From Roseburia sp. (lineage in GTDB: Bacteria; Bacillota; Clostridia; Lachnospirales; Lachnospiraceae), in NCBI GenBank assembly GCA_017621905.1, contig JAGASC010000366.1:1-9216 (forward strand): 9,216 bases of DNA. Direction: 5' to 3'. The notes under the pieces are model-generated. The model was not told the origin of the DNA and made no database searches. It saw only the letters and a program-made list of their open reading frames with translations. Below are positions 1 through 6,482 of this stretch, piece after piece (positions within the stretch are counted from its first letter, which is position 1; every line of letters begins with the position of its first letter). The position numbers and the translations under genes are program-made.

Positions 1-107
1 ATGCAACACTGGGACTTGGACCGGAATTGTTTCCAGAGATAGAGGATCAGATGGTGTATGATTTTGAAAGGTTGTTTACACAGCGGGGATTTGTTGTGAA
101 GCGTTAA
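1..107 (+). CDS. 3' end of an unrecognised gene (partial)
   Basis: An open frame enters from the left edge, with the first complete codon at position 3, and stops at TAA 105-107. It gives 34 residues beginning ATLGLGPELFPEIEDQ and ending RGFVVKR. The frame has no internal stop, and 95 bases separate its end from the next start, so it may be the upstream gene of the same operon as the cupin-like and hydrolase-like genes. The visible C-terminal piece is too short to assign a family. The acidic, helix-like composition fits the end of a soluble enzyme, but I do not recognise it. That it is coding is likely rather than certain, because so little is visible. Confidence 0.6.
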   Translation, partial: ATLGLGPELFPEIEDQMVYDFERLFTQRGFVVKR

Positions 108-143
108 AATGGTGAAAAGGATAACTCGCGACTAAAAATTATA

Positions 144-170
144 GTAGTTTAAGTAGTCGAGGTAGTTGAT
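144..170 (+). repeat. Three 9-bp direct repeats starting GTAGT
   Basis: GTAGT occurs at 144-148, 153-157 and 162-166, a period of exactly 9 bases, in the gap before the cupin-like gene. The middle copy also belongs to an imperfect inverted repeat: CTCG-cg-ACTA at 125-134 against TAGTCGAG at 154-161. It could be a regulator binding site or chance in AT-rich DNA. Confidence 0.3.
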
Positions 171-201
171 TTTTAAATGGACATACAGGAGGAATTGTAC
201 G

Positions 202-666
202 ATGAAAGTTTCTATATGTGACAGCCGCAGTGCCTCAATACCAGGAGTGCGATTCGGCTATATTGCAGACTGCGATGTGCATCGGGAAAGTTATTTTACC
301 ATTACACCTCTCGGATTACACAGCACTTTTCAAAGTGCAGATAATGTTGTGTGCGGTATGCTGGAAGGCTGGCACCATGTACCGGAATTCCATGTTTTGG
401 AGACGCATAAGGATGTGGAGACATTTGTCTATACAGATGGGGTGGCGCTTATGCCGTTTTGCGATATTGTAGACGGGAAACCGGATTTGTCTACAGCGCA
501 GATTGTACGAATAGAGGCAGGTACGCAAGTAGAGGTAGCGGCAGGAAAAGGACATTTTGTAGCTGTGGCAGAGGGAGATCATTTTCGAACACTGGTATAT
601 TGTCCGGATCAGGCGGCAGAACGGATAGCATTGACAGAAGCGATTGAAGGCGTGAAAGAAATATAG
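202..666 (+). CDS. Small cupin-like protein (ureidoglycolate lyase-like fold)
   Basis: A protein of 154 residues. The start at ATG 202 is chosen because a perfect AGGAGG (187-192) sits 9 bases upstream; the frame is open further upstream to 166 but lacks a ribosome site there. The sequence is rich in short beta strands, with histidine-bearing segments HVPEFHVLETHKDVE (about residues 56-70) and a C-terminal run around GKGHFVAVAEGDHFRTLVY. This resembles small cupin-fold proteins such as the ureidoglycolate lyase-like group, in which His and Glu side chains bind a metal or small molecule. It lacks a signal peptide or membrane segment, so it should be cytosolic. It lies 11 bases before a glycoside hydrolase-like gene, which suggests a role in sugar or sugar-acid catabolism, for example as an isomerase, lyase or accessory protein. 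The family call rests on pattern only and the substrate is unknown. Confidence 0.55.
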   Translation: MKVSICDSRSASIPGVRFGYIADCDVHRESYFTITPLGLHSTFQSADNVVCGMLEGWHHVPEFHVLETHKDVETFVYTDGVALMPFCDIVDGKPDLSTAQIVRIEAGTQVEVAAGKGHFVAVAEGDHFRTLVYCPDQAAERIALTEAIEGVKEI

Positions 667-677
667 AGGTATAAGAC

Positions 678-1838
678 ATGACATTTTATGAAAGATATGT
701 GCGATTAAGAGCACGTCTGAATCCATTTCGTTTAAAACAGGATGTTGAAATGGTAAAAACCGTAGGAATCATTGAGGCGCTGATGAATCGAGCGTTGGTA
801 ATGCATGACGGTGCAAAAGCGGGCGGCAAAATGCCATCCCCTGCGCTATATCCCCAGCCGGAAGGTATGATGGACTGGGCGGAAGATTATATCCGTCAGC
901 TGGAAGAGGGACGTCTGCCTTTTTATGGTCTTTACACAGAACCTGGTATGAGTATGTCAGACCATAGTATGATTGAAAAGGACGGGCGTATGCATATGTT
1001 CTATAACCGTGTTACGACCGGCTATGCCTGGTGGGAAATTTCTGTGGATACAATTGGCCATGCGGTGTCCGATGATCTGATTCACTGGGAAATTGAACCG
1101 GTTGCCATTGCAGCGGAAATAGGAAGATTTGATGATTACCAGACCTGGTCTCCGGCGGTGATACAGCATGGAGATTTGTACTACATGTTCTACACCGGAT
1201 GTAATATTAATGTTGCACAGGCACCTTGTCTTGCAGTTTCAAAAGATTTGTATCACTGGGAGCATGTGTCCAGTCCGTTGTTTATTCCGGGAGAGTGGTG
1301 TCCATGGGATGAAAACAGGTGGAGTAACGCCAGAGACAGCATGGTCTTTCAAGATGATGACGGAACTTATTACATGTATTACTGTACATCCAAAGGTACT
1401 TTTGAGAAGCAACAGGATGCTATGGGATTGGCATCATCCACAGATTTGCTTCACTGGAAGGACAAGGGGGCTACTCTGGAGCTGTACACGGAGAGAGCAT
1501 CGGAATCTCCATTCGTAGTAAAACGTGATGGAAAGTATTATATGTTTTTTACTGACTGCGCGCGTAGCGGTACAGGATATGCTGTGAGTGATCATCCGCT
1601 TTACGGTTGGAAGATTAAACCCGGGGATGAACATATTATTATTTCTGATTCGGTATGTGCCAGTGAAGTATTCCAATTCAAAGGGCAGTGGTATATCTCC
1701 TATGTCCATTGGATACATCCAGAGTTAGTGGGAGTAATCGGATTTAAAGAACTTTGTTGGGAAACAGATGGATTCCGACTTGGGCGTGATTTGTCAGAAT
1801 GTGAAGAAAATGATAGTACATTGCAATGGGATCGTTAA
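678..1838 (+). CDS. Five-bladed beta-propeller glycoside hydrolase-like protein (GH32/GH43 type)
   Basis: A protein of 386 residues starting at ATG 678, with AGAGGT (665-670) 7 bases upstream. After an N-terminal helical stretch of about 80 residues, it shows the repeated blade signature of the GH43/GH32/GH68 propellers: a polar run, then 'G-x-YYM-FYT', then 'A-x-S-x-D-L-x-HW'. Examples are YYMFYTG (168-174), TYYMYYC (230-236) and KYYMFFTD (286-293), together with SDDLIHW (131-137), SKDLYHW (188-194) and STDLLHW (254-260). Acidic residues in the three expected places are D95 (SMSDHS, nucleophile or base), D220 (ARDSMVF, transition-state stabiliser) and E276 (SESPFVV, acid). No signal peptide is visible, so it probably acts inside the cell on short oligosaccharides or glycosides. 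It follows the cupin-like gene by 11 bases, probably in one operon. The exact family and substrate cannot be read from sequence alone; a phosphorylase-type propeller is an alternative. Confidence 0.75.
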   Translation: MTFYERYVRLRARLNPFRLKQDVEMVKTVGIIEALMNRALVMHDGAKAGGKMPSPALYPQPEGMMDWAEDYIRQLEEGRLPFYGLYTEPGMSMSDHSMIEKDGRMHMFYNRVTTGYAWWEISVDTIGHAVSDDLIHWEIEPVAIAAEIGRFDDYQTWSPAVIQHGDLYYMFYTGCNINVAQAPCLAVSKDLYHWEHVSSPLFIPGEWCPWDENRWSNARDSMVFQDDDGTYYMYYCTSKGTFEKQQDAMGLASSTDLLHWKDKGATLELYTERASESPFVVKRDGKYYMFFTDCARSGTGYAVSDHPLYGWKIKPGDEHIIISDSVCASEVFQFKGQWYISYVHWIHPELVGVIGFKELCWETDGFRLGRDLSECEENDSTLQWDR

Positions 1839-1850
1839 GAATTTTAGTTC

Positions 1851-1880
1851 AAAAGTCAATCGAAAGAAGACTTTTATTTT
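1851..1880 (+). terminator. Weak hairpin after the hydrolase gene, possible terminator
   Basis: AAAAGTC (1851-1857) pairs with GACTTTT (1869-1875) across an 11-base loop, and ATTTT follows. The stem has only two G-C pairs, so termination would be weak. It lies between the hydrolase gene and the HTH-phosphoesterase gene, where a transcript end is expected. Confidence 0.3.
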
Positions 1881-1910
1881 GGGGGAAAAGGAGATTAGAA
1901 ATATATCATT

Positions 1911-2957
1911 ATGAGACAAGCAGAAGTTGGTGCTATTATAAAAAAATACCGTGAAATGCGAGGGGTTACTGCGGATGAGTTATCAAAAGAGCTGTATTTG
2001 AGGAGCTGCCAAGTTGCGATATGGGAACGTGGGCTTGATCAGCCAGATTCCAGATTGATCAAGACTCTAGTCAATGTACTGAAAATTCCGGACACGGACG
2101 CAGATATATTACTTCAAAAAAATAGCATGTTGAGTATTGATACAGAAGAACTGACTATTCCCGGCATTAAAAAAAAGTATCAGTTTTTACACATTTCCGA
2201 CCTTCATGTTATTGTTCCTGACGAGGATGAAAGTGTTGCACGTATTGAATATGAACTTCCTCGCATTAGTAATTGTTTTTCCAGAGATGCAATTAATCCA
2301 TTGGAGCGCATGCAGGCATTCTGCTCGTATATAAATGCGAACAAAAAAGAACTGGATGGTGTATTCTTTACTGGGGATATTATCGATTGCCCTTTTATGG
2401 CTTCCATCCAATATATAAAGGAAACACTGGAATCGCTTCCCATTCCTTATATGTATGTCTTGGGAAACCATGACTGGCAGCATTTTGATAACGTTGGAAC
2501 GGATGATTCAGTGAAGAACAACCATCCTTTATTTGATGTCTTCTGTAATGGAAATGCATATTTTCAAAAGAAACAAATAGGTGAATTGACATTGATTGGT
2601 GTAGATAATACCAGAGATTGTTATTTTGATACTGTTGCAGATGCATTAGAGGCTGAAATAAGCGGTAATGAGCATGTTATTCTGCTGCAGCATGTTCCTT
2701 TTTATTCACCAACACTTGTGGACGACTGTAAGCTGTTCTGGTCGGGGCATGCTTTCTATATCGGTAATGATGGTGATGCCAGAAACAACAATATACGTAT
2801 ATTGAATCGAATAACAGCAGAGGATTCTTCGGTTAGAGCATTGATTACCGGTCATCTGCACTTTCACCACAAGGATATGCTAAAGAATAAAATTCCTCAG
2901 TATATCACGAAGGAATCTTCCTGTGGAGGTGCGACTCTTTATAAGATTCATGGATAA
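1911..2957 (+). CDS. XRE helix-turn-helix fused to a calcineurin-like metallophosphoesterase
   Basis: A protein of 348 residues. Residues about 5-65 are an XRE/Cro-type helix-turn-helix (VGAIIKKYREMRGVTADELS, then QVAIWERGLDQP). A linker leads into a full metallophosphoesterase from about residue 90. All signature motifs are present: DLH (D97, H99), GD at FTGDIID (D156), GNHD (N186, H187), the isolated histidine in LLQHVPF (H261) and GHLH (H315, H317). The enzyme should bind two metal ions and hydrolyse a phosphomonoester or phosphodiester; the substrate is unknown. ATG 1911 is the only sensible start, but its ribosome site AAGGAG (1888-1893) is unusually distant at 17 bases, so initiation may be weak or the start may need checking. 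It stands alone between a weak hairpin and the PTS operon. No signal peptide or membrane segment is seen. It could be a ligand-sensing regulator, a nucleotide-signal hydrolase with its own operator, or a targeted nuclease. Confidence 0.85.
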   Translation: MRQAEVGAIIKKYREMRGVTADELSKELYLRSCQVAIWERGLDQPDSRLIKTLVNVLKIPDTDADILLQKNSMLSIDTEELTIPGIKKKYQFLHISDLHVIVPDEDESVARIEYELPRISNCFSRDAINPLERMQAFCSYINANKKELDGVFFTGDIIDCPFMASIQYIKETLESLPIPYMYVLGNHDWQHFDNVGTDDSVKNNHPLFDVFCNGNAYFQKKQIGELTLIGVDNTRDCYFDTVADALEAEISGNEHVILLQHVPFYSPTLVDDCKLFWSGHAFYIGNDGDARNNNIRILNRITAEDSSVRALITGHLHFHHKDMLKNKIPQYITKESSCGGATLYKIHG

Positions 2958-2965
2958 TATTTAGG

Positions 2966-2978
2966 GGGCTGGATGCCC
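2966..2978 (+). other. Small GC hairpin next to a palindromic repeat
   Basis: GGGC (2966-2969) pairs with GCCC (2975-2978) around a 5-base loop, directly before palindromic repeat copy A. Copy C near the right edge is also directly preceded by a hairpin whose 3' arm includes GGGC, so this short stem may be part of the same composite element. Confidence 0.3.
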
Positions 2979-2979
2979 G

Positions 2980-3011
2980 TAACAGTGAAGGTATCTCAAT
3001 TGTTACTGTTG
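2980..3011. repeat. Dispersed palindromic repeat, copy A
   Basis: AACAGT (2981-2986) pairs with ACTGTT (3005-3010), with a T-G wobble outside it, around an 18-base loop that begins GAAGGTATCT. It lies 22 bases after the stop of the HTH-phosphoesterase gene. The arms and the start of the loop match copies at 6277-6306 (reverse orientation) and 9183-9213. It lacks a T-run, so it is not a standard terminator. Confidence 0.6.
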
Positions 3012-3046
3012 ATAACTAGTGTCAAATGGGAATATGTAAAAAACAC

Positions 3047-3075
3047 TGGACAAATCTCGCCAACTGTGCTATATA
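3047..3075 (+). promoter_or_regulatory. Promoter of the PTS operon (extended -10)
   Basis: The -35 TGGACA (3047-3052) is separated by 17 bases from the -10 TATATA (3070-3075), which is preceded by TG one base upstream (3067-3068) as in an extended -10. Transcription would begin near 3082, immediately before the RAT, so the RNA would start almost directly with the antiterminator structure. The -10 lies inside the palindrome CTATATA-tttt-TATATAG (3069-3086). I see no convincing CcpA cre site in this region. Confidence 0.7.
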
Positions 3076-3084
3076 TTTTTATAT

Positions 3085-3113
3085 AGTATGTAACTGGTCA
3101 TGCAGGCATTAAC
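3085..3113 (+). promoter_or_regulatory. RAT: ribonucleic antiterminator for a BglG/LicT/GlcT protein
   Basis: The 29-base element carries the RAT core TGTAACTG (3089-3096), a 5-base loop, and GCAGGCA (3102-3108). This matches the well-known lic/sac/bgl RAT pattern TGTTACTG-N5-GCAGGCA with one difference. CTG (3094-3096) can pair with CAG (3103-3105), and TAGT (3084-3087) with ACTA (3112-3115) as the base stem. Its 3' half is the 5' arm of the terminator at 3104-3158, so the two folds exclude each other. Binding of the RNA-binding domain of the antiterminator encoded at 5441-6274 should stabilise the RAT and permit read-through. Confidence 0.85.
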
Positions 3114-3158
3114 TAACATAAATCATTAAGTGAATTTATGCGCGTTAATGCCTTTTTT
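3104..3158 (+). terminator. Leader terminator controlled by the RAT
   Basis: GGCATTAAC (3105-3113) pairs perfectly with GTTAATGCC (3144-3152), with A3104-T3153 extending it. A second 7-bp stem, CATAAAT (3117-3123) with ATTTATG (3134-3140), stacks inside across a small internal loop. Six T residues (3153-3158) follow. This is a strong intrinsic terminator lying 93 bases before the PTS start codon, and it overlaps the RAT by ten bases. Confidence 0.9.
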
Positions 3159-3197
3159 GTTATGTAAAAATGCAAAAACGCACATAATACACAATTA

Positions 3198-3220
3198 TAG
3201 GATTCGCGAAGCGATTCCTA
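3198..3220 (+). promoter_or_regulatory. Second leader hairpin before the PTS gene
   Basis: A stem formed by 3198-3207 (TAGGATTCGC) and 3211-3220 (GCGATTCCTA) has a GAA loop and one T-T mismatch. It ends 15 bases before the ribosome site of the PTS gene. It is followed by no T-run, so it may protect the 5' end, mark a processing site or affect translation. It would be present only on transcripts that read through the leader terminator. Confidence 0.4.
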
Positions 3221-3251
3221 ATCATATCACAGGAAAAGGAGAGTGCAGTCT

Positions 3252-5408
3252 ATGAAAGACAAAATTTTTGGAGTACTTCAAAGAATCGGAAGATCATTCA
3301 TGCTTCCAATCGCAATTCTGCCGGTAGCAGGCCTGTTGCTTGGCATTGGCGGATCATTTACAAACGAAACCATGTTAAATACCTACGGCCTTATGGGAAT
3401 CATGGGCCCAGGAACCTTTTTGAACACGATTTTCACTGTTATGAGTGAAGCAGGCGATATTGTGTTCGCCAATCTGCCGATTATTTTTGCTATGGGTGTT
3501 GCCATCGGTATGGCAAAGAAAGAAAAAGAAGTGGCAGCCCTGTCCGCAGCCATCGCATTCTTTATCATGCACGCGTCCATCAGTGCCATGATTCAGATTC
3601 ACGGCGGTGCCGAGAGCATGCTCAGTGGTGCAACCACTTCCGTTGTGGGAATCACCTCCCTGCAGATGGGTGTATTCGGCGGTATCATCGTAGGGCTTGG
3701 AGTTGCCGCACTTCACAATCGTTTTTACAAAATCGAACTTCCGCAGGTATTATCCTTTTTCGGAGGAACCAGATTTGTGCCGATTATTTCAGCCCTTGTG
3801 TACACCGCAGTAGGTATTGCCATGTTCTACATCTGGCCACCAATCCAGCAGGCCATCTACAGTGTAGGTAACCTGGTGCTGGAATCCGGATACGCCGGAA
3901 CCTGGATTTACGGTGTGATGGAGCGTGCGCTGATTCCTTTTGGTCTTCACCACGTATTTTACCTTCCATTCTGGCAGACCGGTGTGGGCGGAGTGTTAGA
4001 AGTAGGCGGTCAGATGGTCGAGGGCGCCCAGAATATTTTCTTTGCCCAGCTGGCAGACCCGACGGTGGAGCATTTTGCCGTATCTGCCACCCGTTTTATG
4101 TCCGGTAAATTCCCGCTCATGATTTTCGGTCTTCCGGGTGCAGCACTGGCAATGTATAAAACCGCAAAACCGGAAAAGAAAAAAGCGGTACAGGGATTAT
4201 TGGTATCCGCGGCACTGACTTCTATGCTGACCGGTATTACCGAGCCGCTGGAGTTTACATTCCTGTTCGTAGCACCGTTGTTGTATGTCATCCACTGTGT
4301 ATTTGCCGGTCTTGCCTACATGCTGATGCATGTGTTCAATGTAGGTGTCGGAATGACCTTCTCCGGCGGACTTATCGATATGTTCCTGTTCGGTATTCTG
4401 CAGGGAAATGACAAGACAAACTGGATCTGGATTGTAATTGTGGGAATCGCTTACTTTTTTGTATACTATTTCCTGTTCTCCTTCCTTATTCGCAAATTCA
4501 ACTATAAGACACCGGGCCGCGAGGATGGTGACGATGAAGTGAAACTTTACACCAGAAAAGATGTGGAGGCAAGGAAAAAAGGAGAAAACGCAGAAAATGC
4601 AGGTGCGGCAGGGGACGAGCTGTCCAGAGAAATCTGCCTCGGCCTTGGCGGAAAGAAAAATATTTCCGATGTGGACTGCTGTGCGACGAGACTGAGATGT
4701 ACCGTATTTGACGCTGCCCTTGTAGATGACGGACGCCTGAAAGCGACAGGTGCATCCGGCGTTATTCACAAAGGTCAGGGTGTGCAGATTATTTATGGAC
4801 CAAAGGTAACGGTGATCAAATCAAATCTGGAAGATTTCTTAAGTACCGCAGAAGCAGACCAGCTTATCGCAGAAAAAGAAATTGAGAAAAAAAATGAAGA
4901 AAAATCACAGGATACTATATCAAAAGAGCAGCAAAATGTGGTAAAATCAATTATCATAAAAAGTCCTTTTGACGGAATCGCAGCAGACCTTTCCACAGCG
5001 CCCGACGAAGCATTTGCAGAGAGAATGATGGGCGACGGTGCTGTCGTAGAACCAACGGCCGGAATCGTAAAAGCTCCGGCAGATGGCGAAATTGGCTTTG
5101 TATTCCCAAGCAATCATGCCATTGGCTTTAAAACCGCAGACGGAATTGACATGCTCATTCATGTGGGAATTGATACGGTAAAATTAAACGGTGCCGGATT
5201 TGAAGTGCTGGTAAAAGAAGGCCAGAGCGTAAAATGTGGCGACGAGCTGCTGAAAATTGATATCGATTATGTAAAGAAAAATGCACCGTCGCTGGTATCT
5301 CCGGTATTGTGTGTGGAAATGGCAGAGAACCAGAAAATCCGTCTGTTAAAAACGGGAGAGATAAAAGCGGGAGAGGACTTGTTTGCCATTGATGAATATG
5401 GTGAGTAA
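3252..5408 (+). CDS. ptsG: PTS glucose-type permease EIICBA
   Basis: A membrane protein of 718 residues that imports and phosphorylates a hexose, most likely glucose, using phosphate from HPr. The start is ATG 3252, 9 bases after AAGGAGA (3236-3242); an in-frame GTG at 3243 abuts that site and is unlikely. Domain order is IIC (about 1-415), IIB (about 455-535) and IIA (about 568-700). IIC begins with the typical SFMLPIAILPVAGLLLGIG and carries the substrate motif ITEPLEF (329-335). In IIB the phospho-cysteine is C477 in DCCATRLR; the family usually has one Cys here (DACITRLR), so adjacent C476 is slightly odd. In IIA the two histidines are H622 (NHAIGF) and phospho-accepting H637 (LIHVGIDTV). 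A charged Glu/Lys linker (about 540-565) precedes IIA. The gene is read from a promoter with a RAT/terminator switch and is followed after 32 bases by its antiterminator. N-acetylglucosamine or an alpha-glucoside remain possible substrates. Confidence 0.9.
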   Translation: MKDKIFGVLQRIGRSFMLPIAILPVAGLLLGIGGSFTNETMLNTYGLMGIMGPGTFLNTIFTVMSEAGDIVFANLPIIFAMGVAIGMAKKEKEVAALSAAIAFFIMHASISAMIQIHGGAESMLSGATTSVVGITSLQMGVFGGIIVGLGVAALHNRFYKIELPQVLSFFGGTRFVPIISALVYTAVGIAMFYIWPPIQQAIYSVGNLVLESGYAGTWIYGVMERALIPFGLHHVFYLPFWQTGVGGVLEVGGQMVEGAQNIFFAQLADPTVEHFAVSATRFMSGKFPLMIFGLPGAALAMYKTAKPEKKKAVQGLLVSAALTSMLTGITEPLEFTFLFVAPLLYVIHCVFAGLAYMLMHVFNVGVGMTFSGGLIDMFLFGILQGNDKTNWIWIVIVGIAYFFVYYFLFSFLIRKFNYKTPGREDGDDEVKLYTRKDVEARKKGENAENAGAAGDELSREICLGLGGKKNISDVDCCATRLRCTVFDAALVDDGRLKATGASGVIHKGQGVQIIYGPKVTVIKSNLEDFLSTAEADQLIAEKEIEKKNEEKSQDTISKEQQNVVKSIIIKSPFDGIAADLSTAPDEAFAERMMGDGAVVEPTAGIVKAPADGEIGFVFPSNHAIGFKTADGIDMLIHVGIDTVKLNGAGFEVLVKEGQSVKCGDELLKIDIDYVKKNAPSLVSPVLCVEMAENQKIRLLKTGEIKAGEDLFAIDEYGE

Positions 5409-5440
5409 GACGTTCCGTTGATCTGGAGCAGGGGGAAGAT

Positions 5441-6274
5441 ATGTATCGAGTTACGAAATCGCTGAATCATAATGCTTTGCTGGCGCTGAAAGAAAACAGT
5501 TCCAGGGAATATCTCATTCTTGGAAAAGGCATTGGCTTTGGGAAAAAAGTAAATGAGCGGATAGAACCGGATGAGAGCTGCAGCATTTATTCGCTGCAAA
5601 GCGCGGAAGAAAAAGGAACCGGAAGAAAGCAGCTTTCGGGTATTGCACCGCAGTATCTGGAAGTGGCCAATGCGATTTTACACGAAGCAGAAAAAGAATT
5701 TGGCAAGGTAGATAAGAGCATATTGTTCCCGATGGCCGATCACATCGCATTTGCAATGAAGCGTATGCGAAGTGGTCAGGGCATCAGCAATCCCCTGACG
5801 CAGGACATTCAGGTATTGTTTTATAAGGAATACAGAATTGCCCAGTTGTCAAAAGAATTGTTAAAAGCAACAGATGGCATCGAGATTGATGACCATGAGA
5901 TAGGTTATATTGCTCTTCATGTGCACTCGGCCATCTGTGATGAAAAAGTTTCCGGCGCTATGCAGATTGCGACAGCAGTCCGCGAATGTATTACGCTGAT
6001 TGAAAAGGAAATTGGCAAAACCATTGATGTACAGACATTATCTTATAATCGTCTCATGAACCACATTAAGTATATGGCGGCAAGGATCCTGAATAAGGAA
6101 GCATTGAAGGTAAATATGAACCGGTATATGGAGCATCAGTTCCCCAGATCATTTGGCATTGCTGCGACGGTCTGTGATCATTTGTCGGAGTACTTTCATG
6201 AGCAGCTTCCGGAGATTGAAATCGGATATCTGGCCATGCATATCGAGAGAGTCCTTGCCGAGGAAGCGGAATAA
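5441..6274 (+). CDS. BglG/LicT/GlcT-family transcription antiterminator
   Basis: An RNA-binding antiterminator of 277 residues. ATG 5441 follows a G-rich site (GGGGGAAG, 5431-5438). Residues about 1-58 form the CAT RNA-binding domain with the typical GKGIGFGKKVNERIEPDE (28-45). Two PTS regulation domains follow, PRD1 (about 70-170) and PRD2 (about 175-277). The conserved phosphorylation histidines are all present: H101 (ADHIAF) and H160 (IALHVH) in PRD1, H208 (MNHIKY) and H267 (AMHIER) in PRD2. In this family, phosphorylation by the cognate EII on PRD1 inactivates the protein when no sugar is present, while dephosphorylation during uptake lets it bind the RAT. The RAT at 3085-3113 in the same operon is its obvious target, which makes control autogenous. 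It is probably a GlcT-type protein because its partner is glucose-type, but a LicT-like role cannot be excluded. Confidence 0.93.
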   Translation: MYRVTKSLNHNALLALKENSSREYLILGKGIGFGKKVNERIEPDESCSIYSLQSAEEKGTGRKQLSGIAPQYLEVANAILHEAEKEFGKVDKSILFPMADHIAFAMKRMRSGQGISNPLTQDIQVLFYKEYRIAQLSKELLKATDGIEIDDHEIGYIALHVHSAICDEKVSGAMQIATAVRECITLIEKEIGKTIDVQTLSYNRLMNHIKYMAARILNKEALKVNMNRYMEHQFPRSFGIAATVCDHLSEYFHEQLPEIEIGYLAMHIERVLAEEAE

Positions 6275-6276
6275 GA

Positions 6277-6306
6277 TGTAACAGTTCAGATTCCCTCACT
6301 GTTACA
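6277..6306. repeat. Dispersed palindromic repeat, copy B
   Basis: TGTAACAGT (6277-6285) pairs perfectly with ACTGTTACA (6298-6306) around a 12-base loop. It starts two bases after the stop codon of the antiterminator gene. Read on the minus strand the loop begins GAGGGAATCT, close to the GAAGGTATCT of copy A and GAAGGTAATG of copy C, so this copy is in the opposite orientation. It lacks a T-run, and the true terminator lies about 70 bases further on. Confidence 0.65.
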
Positions 6307-6378
6307 ATAAGATTACGATTCGCATATCAGCCGGATAAGTTCATTGTTGACATGTGAAAACAAAATAGAGTTTATAAG

Positions 6379-6414
6379 AAAGACTTCTGGAAGGAAACCC
6401 CAGAAGTCTTTTTT
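6379..6414 (+). terminator. Intrinsic terminator of the PTS operon
   Basis: AAAGACTTCTGG (6379-6390) pairs with CCAGAAGTCTTT (6400-6411) as a 12-bp stem with a 9-base loop, and the T-run extends over 6409-6414. It lies about 105 bases after the antiterminator stop codon and ends the PTS operon before the sensor kinase gene. Confidence 0.92.
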
Positions 6415-6446
6415 CTGTGAAAAAACGATGAAATGATGCGAGTGTG

Positions 6447-6475
6447 TTGTTCCGGCTTTTAAAAAGTGATAAAAT
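6447..6475 (+). promoter_or_regulatory. Candidate promoter of the sensor kinase gene
   Basis: The -35-like TTGTTC (6447-6452) is followed after 17 bases by the -10 TAAAAT (6470-6475), with TG at 6467-6468 as in an extended -10. It lies just after the PTS operon terminator and would give a leader of about 155 bases. The -35 is weak (three of six), so the extended -10 carries most of the support. Confidence 0.45.
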
Positions 6476-6482
6476 CACTTTT
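6462..6482. promoter_or_regulatory. 9+9 bp palindrome centred on the -10, candidate operator
   Basis: AAAAGTGAT (6462-6470) and ATCACTTTT (6474-6482) form a perfect inverted repeat with a 3-base centre. It covers the -10 and expected start site of the sensor kinase promoter, a position where a bound dimeric protein would block transcription. It could also fold as an RNA hairpin, but only four T residues end it, so it would be a poor terminator. Confidence 0.45.

Noticed and set aside
316..726. 136-codon minus-strand frame opposite the cupin-like gene
   Set aside because: Cys- and His-rich antisense translation with no family resemblance; the + strand frame has a perfect ribosome site and fits the operon.
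3168..3190. Possible CcpA cre site in the PTS leader (ATGCAAAAACGCACAT)
   Set aside because: It has an extra base within the consensus and no dyad symmetry, so it does not meet the cre pattern.
4197..4769. 190-codon frame on the minus strand
   Set aside because: It lies wholly inside the PTS gene, in antisense, with no recognisable domain; the + strand protein here is an unambiguous EIICBA.
6347..6378. Perfect -35 TTGACA followed by TATAAG
   Set aside because: The spacer is 20 bases and the start would fall inside the terminator stem; the alternative hexamers at 17-18 bases are poor.
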